From the NCBI GenBank assembly GCA_024362935.1, contig JANCRA010000012.1, forward strand, positions 4,216,001-4,280,000: a stretch of DNA of 64,000 nucleotides, given 5' to 3'. The stretch comes from Setophaga petechia (lineage: Eukaryota > Chordata > Aves > Passeriformes > Parulidae). Position 1 is the first letter of the stretch. Each line of letters begins with the position of its first letter. Positions 27,839 through 40,200 of this stretch are shown here, one piece after another. The notes under the pieces are model-generated. The model saw nothing but the letters and a program-made list of their open reading frames with translations. It made no database searches and was not told where the DNA came from. A program made the position numbers and the translations under genes.

Positions 27839-27864
27839 TATATATATATATATATATATATACA
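27839..27864. repeat. (TA)n microsatellite
   Basis: About 13 TA units, followed by a degenerate TA/CA region to about 27890. Confidence 0.9.
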
Positions 27865-28149
27865 CGCACATATGCATATATATACCCACACTTAGAGTTT
27901 TTTTCTTCAGGAAGGAGATCGCCTCTCAGAGGGCAAACAGTCCTGATGACTGGCTTAGTGTGTCTTATGAAATGAACTAGATGTCACTTCTCTTACTGAC
28001 ATTTTTTACTTAAAAACACTTCTATAGAGCCTCTTAAGCAATTGAACACCTCCAGAGCTGCACTGCCAGCTAATTTGACTGTTGAGATCCTGTAGCTATC
28101 CCTATTACAGCAACATTTAAATAATGTATGCAGAGGGGAAGGTGTCAGC

Positions 28150-28305
28150 CAAGGAGACACTGGCCCACCAGAGGCACGGTGCTCAGTGCAGCAGTTAGGG
28201 AACTCTCCTCAGATGAGGATTAAGCTCCTCAGGCAAAGCAGGGAAATGAACCTGGCTCTCCCACATTCCTTGCAAGTGCCAGAGCCATCAAACTACAGGC
28301 AAAAT
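28150..28305 (-). mobile_element. Probable ancient tRNA-derived SINE fragment
   Basis: Read on the minus strand, the segment has an A-box-like word (tgatggctctggcac), then aaggaatgtgggagagcc and a B-box-like ccaggttcatttccc, spaced as in a tRNA head. This resembles old tRNA-like SINEs common in turtles and archosaurs. No target-site duplication is visible, so the family is not assigned. Confidence 0.45.
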
Positions 28306-29210
28306 AAAGTACAAATATGCATCTTTATGCTCCCTGGTGTCTTTAAAAAATACCAGAACCCCTCAACTCTTCCATTTTCCCGCTCCCTAATTTGTTAAAG
28401 ATGACTATAGTTTCAAGCCCAGCCAAACATTTTGTTCAATTCAAATTAATGTTTAGGTTTTCTTGATTGCTTATTTTTGTGAGAAGAATAACAAAGAAAA
28501 AGTATTTTTTTCTAGATCACAGATTACTTTATTTAGAGGCAGACACTGATTCAGCATATAGAATTACAGCAACAGGTAAGCAGAATAACTACTGAAAAGC
28601 CACTTAACCTATTTGGAGTAAAACAGGCTCAAATTCTTTGATCATTGTCACATGAGAGAAATACATTATTAAATATCTTGTCCCATGTATTTTGCAAATA
28701 ATTGCAAAAAAGTATTGCTAAAATGTTTAACTGTTAAAAATCCTATTTTCAGCCTTGATTTTCAAGCTAATGAGTATACCCCAGAACTGGCATTTATATT
28801 AAATATACAGAAATTTGAACAGTCACTGCAAAAATTACTTTAACACATCACAGGAAAAATGTATCTGTAGGACACCAGTGAATGCAAACTAGAAGACAGT
28901 GTAAAGGAAAACAAAAAGAAAAATCCAACAACCTTTCACACAGCTGTAACAAAAAACTAGTAACCTTCTAAACCTTCAGAGAGGGATTGTCCAACTCTAC
29001 ATGTCTTTAAACAACAAAGGGGGAAGGGAAAGAGCTGAGAGATGGAAAGGACGCAACTGCGCAGTAATTGCTAAAGAGAGCACACAGGTTGTGAGTTTAC
29101 GTAAAGATTATAGCAATATAATAATACTTCTTATGTCAACATCCACTGAAAACCAGTCTTAGACTATAGAAAATACTCATACCTCACCTTCCAATATGTT
29201 GTTCAATATT

Positions 29211-29226
29211 AAAAAAAAAAAAAAAA
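29211..29226. repeat. Poly(A) run (16 A)
   Basis: Homopolymer; no mobile-element body recognised next to it. Confidence 0.9.
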
Positions 29227-29339
29227 TCACTATATATCCTGAATCATTATACTGGAATGAAAAGAAGGGCCTTAAAACCCAAGCTATTTCCCTGCTATTG
29301 CTTCAACAGCCAATCATATTGAGTTCTATCTCATCGCAA

Positions 29340-29502
29340 AAAAAACCCCAAACAACCAAACCACAACCCCAAACCTAAACCAATACTACCATGATTTAAC
29401 TATATATCACACTAATTTGGGACAGAATTCCTTTGCTTCAACAAACAAACAAAGAAACAAGAAAACCCTGAAACCAAACCAAACAAACAAACACACAAAA
29501 AG
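29340..29502. repeat. A/C-rich simple repeat, (CAAA)n-like
   Basis: Two purine-A/C patches (about 29340-29385 and 29441-29502) made of imperfect CAAA, CCAAA and CAAAC units with no G-rich interruption. Confidence 0.75.
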
Positions 29503-29569
29503 ATTATGATAAAAGCTTTAGTTTTTCTTACTTCTTGACCTGAGAGCTTTAAACTCTAGATTTCATTTG

Positions 29570-29615
29570 AAAGCTACCGTTAGGCCACATATAAAGCTAC
29601 CATTAGCCCACATAT
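29570..29615. repeat. 23-bp tandem duplication (2 copies)
   Basis: Units 29570-29592 and 29593-29615 differ at two positions (aaagctaccg.. versus aaagctacca.., and ggcc versus gccc). Confidence 0.85.
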
Positions 29616-30104
29616 AAATTTTTCACTAATTGGCTGAAATGAAACAATTCCATAGTTGTAAATTGACCAGTACTGAGGATGCCAATAACAAATACAAAAT
29701 AAATAGTCAAGGATGTGCAGAAAACAAGGCACATCTGTCATATAGGAACTCTTTCTTTGTGCAGTCTGTTTTGAAAGTATACACTACAACAGGTAGCACT
29801 ATGTAAATTACATTAACTTATGCTGATACTATTAAAATACAAAGATCGTCCCTGCTTCAGAAAAAATGTCAGTCACAATGAGTTAAACACTCTGCTCCAT
29901 ACAGAGCAAAATTCCCCACTAAACTATCTATAATACTCTTTTCTATATAAAACTAAGCCAATACACACGTATCATCATGTTATTTACATATGGCTGATTA
30001 TTTTAAGTGTTCATTACAGGGGCAACCACACAGCAAAACATTCTCCCTTTGAAGATTAAACTCTTTTAAAATTAAAAGCAAGCTGCAAAAAAACAGGATT
30101 TACA

Positions 30105-30116
30105 CCCCCCCCCCCC
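30105..30116. repeat. C12 homopolymer
   Basis: Twelve consecutive C after tttaca. Pure C tracts are rare in this AT-rich intron. Confidence 0.9.
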
Positions 30117-31514
30117 TATAAATATTCCTCACTGTGAATGGCAATAAAATGCAGCAAGCTGTTGGGAAATACAACATGTACATTCTTTAACTCAAACTTC
30201 CTCAGAGGAAAAAAAAAATCTCTCAGAAGTTAATGTATTTAGGAGTCTAAAAACTAAAAGAGAACAAATTCCAAGAAAAAGGGAGAAGAAGACAAAAAGA
30301 TCCAGCAGGCTCAAAGGCTACTTCCTTCTGTAATACCCAGTTTTTAAAGTATTTGATAGGATAGTCTACTTTAGTGGATGGACAGTTTTAAATAAACATA
30401 CAAAATTCTGTTGCCCTCCTGTATTTTCCAAGGCACTGTTACAAGTCTTAGTGATGTGTTAATACTTATTGAAGAAGACCCCCTCTGCACTAACCACCTG
30501 TGACACTGGCTGTTCTGCAAACACAGATTCTTACTCTGGACATTTACTGTCTCAGTATAAAATAAGCCATAGTAAGGGGAAGCAGTAGACAGAGAGGCTG
30601 CAGACAAGGTAACAGAAAAGACAGCAAACATTACTCTAAGCTCATCACCTGTCTAGCCTTCTGCTGTTCTATACTTGGCCTCTCACATTATCAATGAGGA
30701 TGCTGTACCTGTTACAATTTTGCCTTATATAGACGTCATGAGTGAGTGGTTTGACTGCATAAAGAAACACTGGCAAAGGTACTGGCAAAAGCAGGGTTTA
30801 ATATGGATATGTGAAAATGCAGCTTTACAGAGTTCAGTGGCAAGGTTCACTCTACTACTGACTACACAGACTACAGTATGCAAAGGAAGATCAAATAAGA
30901 AGCAATTTGGAATGATTTAAACAGAAGCTGTGAGTGCAAAAGCAGTAAGACTGCAAAGGATATGGGGTGGAAAGATAAGGGTGCAGAAGGATTTAGCAGC
31001 ACTTAATACTTGAGTACTTTGACAATTACAAAGTGGTTTGATAGTTTTCACAATAACTCTAACAATGACTTAAATATGGATTCAAAATATTAACATTTGT
31101 ACCGCAGTCAAGTCACATACACACAGATAAATGACATATACACCCATTTCTACGTATGTAAAGGCTAATATGAAAAATTCCTTTTGAATTCACTACAATA
31201 TGTCAAATTCCTTTGCATTTCCCAACAGGCAATGGTTGCATCTTGAGGAACACATAGATGGAGGGAGAGGGGCTGACAGTCCTTGAGTACCACAAACTTA
31301 AGGGTTTGTGAGCTCTGGGAGGTGCTGGTCCAGGCAAGCCCAAACAACATCACTTAGGATTGCTGTTTAGAGGGTCAGAAGATGACTGACTTTGGCCATC
31401 AGTAACCTTCCTTCCCGACCATAAATCAAGTCAGTAACTAGTAAGCTTTTCTCCCCCAAGTGCAGTAACAATGGTACTGTTCCACTTGGGCTACAACCAG
31501 GTAAATGGTTTACC

Positions 31515-31562
31515 AAGGCTACAAGAGGTAATTGCTTATCCTTTGTTTCCCACCTTCATCAC
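31515..31562 (+). repeat. 48-bp direct repeat, copy 1
   Basis: Matches 34786-34833 without gaps at 44 of 48 positions (core caagaggtaattgcttatcc). This copy lies inside ZBED4 intron 1; the other lies upstream of the ZBED4 promoter. The family is not recognised. Confidence 0.85.
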
Positions 31563-32428
31563 GCCAGAGCTCCTGGTATGATCAGGGAGTGCCTTGCAGC
31601 CCAGCTGGTACAGTCAAGGGACACTTCACCACTCAGCTGGTTTGGTCACAGCTTACCAGGAGCTTCCAAGAAGGCAGAGTAGTCACAAGGATGAGGGGTG
31701 TTACACCACAAGAAGTATTGTTATGTAACAGTACAAATGTTTAGAAAACTTTTATCCGAGATGCTTCGTTTAGATACTTCATTTTACTTATTCTCAATAA
31801 ATTCTTACATTTGACTGCTCTGGAGAACTCCTATGGAATAAATTCCTCAACATCTGTTAAAGCTGCAATATACTAGCAACATAAAGAACCAAAGCAGACA
31901 CCCATCCAACTGTACAAAAACTGTCAGCACCTTGCCTGTTGGTCTTATACATAGTGGACAGAACCCAAATTCCTTCAAGTACACAAAAGAATTTATTTTG
32001 TTTTGAACAAATTTTTTTCCTCTGCAAAACCAGTCTCCATAGTGAATAATAACGAGAATGCCCTTGCCCAGTATTTGCACAAACACAGGCTTCCTAGTAG
32101 CAGCTTAGTATTTTGGGGATAGTTGATAAAGTCTTCCAGACTTCCCTCTCCCCAGTATGTCAGCCACTAATGTCCTCTCAAGGGTGCATGCCTGCTCTTA
32201 AAGTGAAACACTGCATTAGTGGAGATAACCTTTAGAAGAAAAGTGCTGTGCTCATGCTCTTGAAAAGCAACACTGATACACACGTATAGTGAGCCATAAA
32301 GACAACAACATGTAAGGAAAGTCTGGAAAGTACATTCATATTATGGGGGCTTGAAATACTTTATTTGCTTAGTATTATAGGTGTAGTATGACAAGTCATG
32401 CTAAATAATTAAATTTCTCTAAGGACCG

Positions 32429-32442
32429 CCCCCCCCCCCCCC
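32429..32442. repeat. C14 homopolymer
   Basis: Fourteen consecutive C just outside the ZBED4 CpG island. Confidence 0.9.
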
Positions 32443-32859
32443 AGAAACAGGACTGCTTCTAACACATAAGCACTACAGAGAAAGGTCTCTACACTGCAAA
32501 GCCTAACTCTACTAAACTTAGCAATGATAAATAGAATCACCATTAATGCAAAAGAGTCGTCAAACTTTCAGTACAATAATACATGCTTTTATACTTTTGG
32601 TAGGCTGTATATGCAGCAGTCAACTTTAAGTGCATCGGACACCCTGAGAACTCCAGAAAGCATTCTAACACAAGCTCTCTAACATCAGCAGCTGTCTCAG
32701 TGTAGATCTAGACTCTACAAAACACATTTTAAGCAAAAATTACCACGCCTCAAGCAGAAAACGAGAGCAGCACTACATAAAACCTAAATTCTGCACTTTT
32801 CCGAGACACCATTCTTGAGCGACTCTGCCCAGGAGGGATGGCTGGAACTTCACCGCACA

Positions 32860-34290
32860 CACACAAGCAGAGACGGGGTGCTCACACCGCGGCCGAAGCC
32901 GCTGGCGGGCGCCTGTCCACCTCGTGTCCTGTTTCTCGAGGGGGAAAGGCTTTTTAGGAATTCCCGGGCTTTCCGGTCCCGGCACCCGTCTTGGGAGCCC
33001 GTACCCGAGGCGGTCCCCGGTCCCGGGCTCGCACCCTGAGGAGGTGGACGGGTTCTCCACGCCGGGGCCGCCTGGGCCATCTTGGGTCGGGATGGCAGCG
33101 GCCACATGGTCACCGCTCCCTCCGCGGGCCCGGCTCCTGCGGCCCCGCCAGGTGGGCGCGGGCGCTCAGCCCCAGCGGGTCCCGCTGCCCCGGCCCGGCC
33201 CGGCCCGCGCCGCGAACACCCCGGGGGGTTCGAGGCGCACCCGGCGCCGCGGCGGGCACCCCTCCTCGGGCGGGGGGCGGCGGGGTCTGCCGGACGGCCC
33301 GGGACAACACCGAACCTCTAGGCACCAGCGACCTCCGTTCACCGGGCCGTCCGGGCCCCCTGCGGGGCCCCGCAGACAATAGAGTCGGCACCGCGGGCCT
33401 GGTTCCCGGCTTCCTGCACTACCCCGCCGCCACACGCCCCCTCCCCGGCCTAGCGGCGCTGTCCCGCGGGCGTTCCCGGGAGGGACAAGGCGCCGCTGGG
33501 CCCGGGACGTAGGTCCCGAGACGCGCAAGGCACCGAGGCCGCCGAGGCCAAACGCGGCGGTGGCGGGCACGGGAGGGGGAGGGGGGGGTGCGGGACCAGA
33601 GAGCCATACCGCCCAGCCCGGCGCCCTCCCGGTGCCGGAACAGTGCCACTCACCTCCCCGGGCGGCCGCCGCGGGGGAAACCGGAGGTCGCCGCTACCGC
33701 CGCCCGGCCGGGCCCGAAGGAGTTAAGAGGAAGGGCCGGGCGGGCCCGTCCCATTCATTACCCGGCGCTTTGTCTCCGCCGCCGCCGCGGCGCTGAGCAG
33801 CTGCCCCGGCTTGGCCGCCGCGGGCGCGGGGCGCAGGCGCGGGGGGCGGCGCCACGCACGGCGCGCGACATGTCAGCGCGCCGGGCCGCAAAATGGCGGC
33901 GCCGGGGCGCTGTGTTCGGGGGGTGTGGGGTCCCGTCGTATCCGTGTCCCTGCGGTGCCCCAGGCGGGCCGGGGCCCGACACCGGCCTTCTCCGCAAGGG
34001 TGCGGCTGCTTTTCGCTGCACTCCGCTTCGTTCCTGGGGCGGCTGAGGGTGGCGTCTCTGCGGGCGGCGGGCCGGGACCGGGGCTAGGGCCGGGGTCGGA
34101 GTGGTTCCTGCGGTGCTTTAGGCCCAGCGATGCTTCCAGGGCCTCTTCCGCGCCTTCCCCGCGGGGCCGCGGGCGGGCGCTGCGCATTCCCCATGGGCTG
34201 GCTGCGGAGAGGCTTTCCTGGGCATCGCTCCGCTGGAGCGGGCACGGACACGGTGTTCCGAGCGCAGCCCTCGCCCTGCCAGGAATTTAT
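32860..34290 (-). promoter_or_regulatory. ZBED4: CpG island, inferred ZBED4 promoter
   Basis: Abrupt change from AT-rich sequence to very high GC with abundant CpG. It contains no TATA box I can see. It includes a YY1-type motif (caaaatggcggc, 33889-33900), a G-run block at 33565-33594 and a minus-strand GTGAGT donor at 33653-33648. Assignment to ZBED4 rests on position and donor orientation; no other gene start is near. The many overlapping GC-rich ORFs are a composition effect. Confidence 0.75.
33654..33830 (-). other. ZBED4: ZBED4 exon 1, non-coding (inferred, left end approximate)
   Basis: The 3' boundary is the donor GGGGAG/GTGAGT on the minus strand. The transcription start is not visible; about 33830 is a guess within the island. 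Within it, minus-strand ATG at 33758-33756 opens an 11-codon upstream ORF ending at 33723. Confidence 0.4.
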
Positions 34291-37200
34291 CCTCCATTGT
34301 TCCTGTCCGCAGTTAAGCCCACCTTGATGGTTATACGTTGTCTAAGGCACAACGGGTTTGGTTCTGAGCGCTGCTTTGATGTACGGAGTCTGCCTCGGGA
34401 GGGGCCCTTGGCATGGCGCTCGAGTCTCACCTGAGCATCTTAGGGAAGGATGATCATGGCTGAAGAAAAAGCACTGCGCCCGTTCAGGGAAACACTGCCA
34501 GCTATATGCTTAAGGTCCTGTTCTGGATAAAGCTCCTCCAGTTCCGGTATTCGGTTGTAGGTCGGTGTTTTTCTTCTCCGATTGCAAAACATTAGCTGAG
34601 GTTATCAATGGGCCGAGTGATCCAGGCTTTTCAGGAGGGGTGAAGAAGGGTGATTTGTTGGTCCTTTTGGTGTATGTCATTTCTCCGGAGAGCTGTGTGA
34701 GATATAGTCTGCTGTGATTGTGGCACTTGTTGTCAAATTCCCAGTGGCAGTCGTAGATTTCACTTTTTTTGCCTTAAGTGTTGGTAAGGCTGCAAGAGGT
34801 AATTGCTTATCCTTTGTTTTCCACCTTTACCACTTTACAGTACTGGTTTGAAAACAATGTTAAATTTTAGATTAAGACAGTGTTTAGAGAGACAGTGCTT
34901 AAGCAAGTCCTTGCTTTTTGGTCCAAGTTATTTTTATCAGTTAATTTTCTTTTTTCTTTTTTTTGTAATTTGAACAGATTTAGTAAAGAGTGTTTTGGTT
35001 GGAATATATGGCAGTATATGAAGAGATCATTTGATACCTTTTGATTTGAAATAGTGGAGCTGTTCAACATTCTGCCATATTAGGTGTATGGTTTGTACTT
35101 AAGTACTGGTGTGATTTTCTAAATGGATTCTGCCAGTCAACATACAGTAAATGGTCTGTTGTGGTTAATACTTCTTTGTAAATCTCATGTCAAGTTGCTT
35201 TTTTTTATTTATTCATATGCTATTCAAGCTCCCAACAAAATATTTGTTAAGCTGTGTGCAGATAGTCATTTGTTCCTTATTACTTTTTAATTTACATTTT
35301 CTTTTTATTGGTAGAGTTCAACTGTACTAGTGTGTATATATATGTATATTCAGACAATATTATATATATAGTATATGTATTAGTTACTATAGGTGATTGA
35401 GGCCAAAGTGATTTGAGGTTTCTTGAACTTGCTCAGTTTCCACTGCTACAAAGTGCAGTTATATGAATAGAACTGTCATCTCATAAAGCATCTTCTAGAG
35501 AACTGTAAAACTGCAACAGTTGGAATGACATAGTTATGCTTATCACAATATGGAAAGGTTACATATCAGAATATGTGGCTTTGTTAACTGCCTTTTTTAA
35601 CAGCTGTGATTTTGGAGAATTTCACAATTCATAGTTGAAAATTTTACAGTAAATTTAAAAAGACTGGAAATTAATTTTGCACTTCTGCACTGGATGTTGC
35701 TCTTTCTGTATTCACCTCTCTGTATCTCCTCATTTTTTCATACATCCTATTCTTAAAATTTCCTCAGGGGTTAGGGAAGTTGAGATTAATGAAAGTTAAT
35801 TATTTCATTAAATTGTATTTTACGTGGCTTGAGAACCAATCAGTGATTCTGTATATAATCTACAGGTGTATATCACAGATTGAGTGAAATAACTGGTATT
35901 TTTCTGTTCTTGTTGTTTTACAAAAATTCACTGGAAACTCAAGAAATCGGGTCTTAAAAATCTGAGCAAAGCGGGATCCAGAACATCTTCTCACAAACAA
36001 CCAATGAATAAAACAGGTGATGAATAACACAGAGGTGGTGATCTGGTGACAGGCAAAAGAAGGAGTAAGTAACTGCAATTCCTAGAGAAGGCTCCAGACT
36101 GCCAGCTTGTGGTGAATGTAGCAGCACTGGTGTAGTGATAGTCTAAAGATACAGATTTTCCATAAAAGTTGCAGTCTGAGGTATAAGTATGTAAAAGAAC
36201 ATAGTAATATAGGAAGACAGATGATTAGGAAAATCTGCAAGGCATCCTGACAGGAACAACCCAAAACTTCCATTATTTAACTTCAGAAGAGTAATTTTTT
36301 TCTTTGTTTTTCCTCCCCTTATGCATTTACAATCTTGTTATCTGTTTCAGATATTGTGAATAAACATCTTTAATTGCATGGTTAACTGAACCTGGCATGA
36401 ATTAAAAGTGATATGATATTACATGAATATAAAGAAGTCATTTCTCACTCCAGTCCCTGGAGCAAAGTGCAAGTATCTGGCTCTCCATTATGTTTTGTAG
36501 AATAGCAGAAAGCTAGGAAACCATGCTTCCGAGGAAATTGTTCGGATTCTCTGGAAAAAAGCTATTACAGGTTCAGAAAAGAAAGAAACATCACTTATGT
36601 AGCTGTAAGTAACCATCTCTCTGTCATTCTCAGTACTGGGGTATACCTTGAACTTGGAAGGCTCTCAGGGAGGCTATAGCAAGAGCCTAAGACATGTTGG
36701 AAACTAAATTAAATTCTTGTTTGCTATCCTACTGTGGCAGAACTTAAAGTATACCTTCAATACACCTATTTCAATATTATATTACTAGCCAAATGTAGAT
36801 GTTTAGTGCTGCAGACAGAGTTTTGTGTGTTGTGGTCCCAGGGTCTCTCCGGTCATCACGCTGTTCATCTTAATCTAATTTTATTACTTCCTTCATTCCA
36901 TTTCTTTCTTGGCAGTAAACATGTTGGTACTGCAGTGATAAATTGATGTAGTTCTGTCTTTCTACATTTGTATTCATTTGGAAACACTAAATGTTGATAA
37001 TAACAGTGTAGTTAGTAGTGTTGATGTTGTTACCTTGTTTTAGCAAAATTGAGCACTTAGTATTTATCTCCGAACCTGCTCTGGTATGCTTATTTTCACT
37101 CAAACCTTTGGTTTCACCTCTAGTAACTTCTGCATCAGTGATGCATTTTCCATATGAAGTCATGAAGACTAAAACTACATTAAGAGATAACAGTAAAATA

Positions 37201-40200
37201 AAATAGAATTCCAGTAGAATAAAGCAAAAAGAATTTCAGATATTCGTGTGCGCACTGAGGTAATACATTTAATAAAATTATCTCCTTTCCTTCTTGTGTA
37301 GACTCCGGCCTCTTCTAGGAACCTATCCAGGTAATGTCAGCTTAATGATCAAAACCTTAAAATAGAGGTCAGAAGTACTAAATTTGGATGTCCAATTTAG
37401 TATCTGTCACAGGGGTGTGATTTCTAAGAACTTACAACGTAGGAAAGTACTTATATTTAGCGTACATTCCCATTTATTTCAGTGGCTGCTTGGCTCTACT
37501 CATCAGATCCAAGGTGTCCAGGTTAGTGCTCAGAGAAGAAGGAATGAGCAATCACACAGTAGTTAGGAGCAAGCATTCACTGCCAAAACCATGGTACCCG
37601 TGTGGATTTATATTAATTACCTATTTTGTTACAAACACAGCTGTTTAATCTGTATGATCCTCACTGTGTAACACATCAGAGGTGTAGGTCACTGCCTTTT
37701 GACTTGGAATTGAGCATATAATAGCATGTTGACAGGATTTACTCATACTTGCCCTTTAGGTGGAGTGAGCATGGTGCTGGAGTATGTCTTTCAGGAGAGG
37801 TCAGTTTGAAGTTCCTGTTCTAGCTTTCCTATTGGGCCTATGGAGATTTTGTCTGCCTGATGAAGCAATCAGTATCAGAACTGATTTACATATACTTGAG
37901 TTTGGAAGTTCTCTTTATTAGGCAGCATCAGGCCTTTGCTGAGGCAGTAGCAAGTCTGGGACAAAGTTGTGTAGGGTTCATTTCTTCTTGTTAAATGGTA
38001 CACACTAGTTGGATTTCTCTGTACAGAAGAAGCTACAGGCCATGTTGGTTGCTCTTGGTGGTTCAAGCTTTTTTGTGGATGCCATGTGTTGAGTCCTTAG
38101 TTCTGACTTATTTTTCACTTTATTTTTCCTTCCCAGATTTTGATGTCACCTTCTTGTAGTCCTTCCCCATATAAACGAGGGGGCAAACTTTAATTCTGAA
38201 TTAGCCCATCTATTTTTGGATTTTGTCATCATGGACAAATGACTAGGAATTCTAACAGTTGAACTTCCTCATTGCAAACCTTCTTAATCATCTGCAGACC
38301 ATGTTTGTCCTCTAGAATGAATGAGGAAGAGATAATAAAGTAATTAAGACTGGATTTGGGTCTCATTACTAATTGAATTTTAACTTAATCATACTAAGGC
38401 TGAAGTATTAACTCATTGTAAACATTGGAGATTGTTTCTTAGATACATTTTTGTGAGTGAGCTAACTAGGAAAAGAACATCTCTCACATCTCATACTACA
38501 TTTGCAGGTTTTTAAACTGACACCAGAGGAATTGAGAAAAGGAAAGTCACTAAGGATTTCAACAAATAAAATAAACTTTATGTATAATTAAAAATTATGA
38601 AGGCAATGAGCAACTTGTTTTTGCTTGGATGAGTGCTGTGTAGAGAATGCTTTCCAGTGCAGAGGAAAGGAAGTAGGAAAGAGAGACAGTTGCAATGTAT
38701 TTGCATAATACATAAAACATAATTGTTTACTTGGGTTATGCTATCTTAATAAGCTACTTTGTTTATCACAAACTCATGTATCTTATGAAATCCAAACCTG
38801 ATCAGGAGAACAACCACAGAAACTAAAAGAAATTGTATTTCTCAAAAATCATTGTGTATCAGATACAGGTATGGAGCACACTTTGTTTTCTCTTTGCTAT
38901 GGCTGCATTTGACAAAATTGTTCAGTTCAAATAGGTCCTTTTTTTGTGTTATCTCTCTGTAAATTCTGTCTTATATCTGCTACTCAGGTTTCCTCAGTGT
39001 GTCTTGTGAAAAAAGAGGTCAAAAACCAATGTAGATTAGCCATGCAGTTTTGGATTTCTTTGCTGTGCAAGTATGGTATTTTTAGAACTTTTTGCATAGC
39101 AATTACTGTTTTGTTTTTTGAATTGTACCCATTACCACTGACGTTGTCTTTACCCCTAACTTGGCTCAGTTAGTTATGCTGTGTGAATTGACAGACACTC
39201 CACTTCTAAATATGCAGCTGCTTTTGTAAGCTAAACTAATGATGGCTAATAACTGGGGATGCTGAAGAGGCACTCCCAAATCCTGGAGTTACTTTACTGC
39301 TGCTCTTGTGCTTGTAATCATTTTCATCTGATCATGCAGGGAGGCACTCCTGGGAGCTAAACAAAAAATTGGTGACTTGTTTATGAAGGGGTTGTTCTGA
39401 TGGTAGTTATCCTGTGGCAGGAACAGCTTCCCACAAAGGGGAGTTACTATGCAGAACATAATAAAGGTGCCAAACTGTAAACACTAGGAATTGAATAATT
39501 GATACTGAAGAGACAATGATGGAAAAGAAGGGGAATATTATTCTCTTGATTATGGCTCTGTCTACTCTTTTGGAAACAGCAATATCATCATGCATGAGTG
39601 TCAATAACTCTTTTCCAAGGGTTTGTTCTTGATAAAATAGTCTCAAAAATAGTAGATGATAGTTTTGCTGTTTGGCAGACCTACAGGTCAGTACATGGGC
39701 AAGCTCCGTGCTTGTGTTGCAGCATGTTGTAATTTGGATGCAGTTTTTTGTTTTCTATTATTGAAGCCTAGCTTACGTATGTTTTCATTTATATCCTAAT
39801 CATGAAGTTTGGTTTTGCATCTTTGCAGTGTCCAGAGGAGTGAGCTCAATCCTCACCTTCCACCATGCAGCAGTTATGAGCACATCCTGTAGAGAGCACC
39901 TTAAAACTGCAAAATCCTGAAGGTACATGATGTTAAAGGATTCAAGGTAGTGGATAAGTAAAGCAGGCAGTAGGTTTCCCTGTCAATTGCGTATCTCAGC
40001 AAAGTGCTTGGTGTATCTCTCGGTCAGCAGGGGACAGGATACATACCTCTTCTGGCAGTAGGTTACCCCAAGCAGTAGTTCCAACAAATGCTTAAATGGA
40101 AATGGGGTGAGGGCCTTTGCATAGCAACTTTACTATGAAGACCACGCTGTCAAATGATCTTCAAGCTTATCTATAGATAACATCCCATAGGACTGCTTAG

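Larger units (their letters stand above)
12794..33653 (-). other. ZBED4: ZBED4 intron 1 (about 20.9 kb, inferred)
   Basis: Inferred from the GTGAGT donor at 33653-33648 (minus strand) in the CpG island and the acceptor at 12795-12794. Apart from the repeats listed separately (CR1, probable SINE pieces, simple repeats), I see no further gene. Many short ORFs on both strands look like chance. Extra non-coding exons inside it cannot be excluded. Confidence 0.5.

Noticed and set aside
32773..34434. Many overlapping ORFs (up to 207 codons) in the ZBED4 CpG island
   Set aside because: Same composition effect; no recognisable protein and all frames are open at once.
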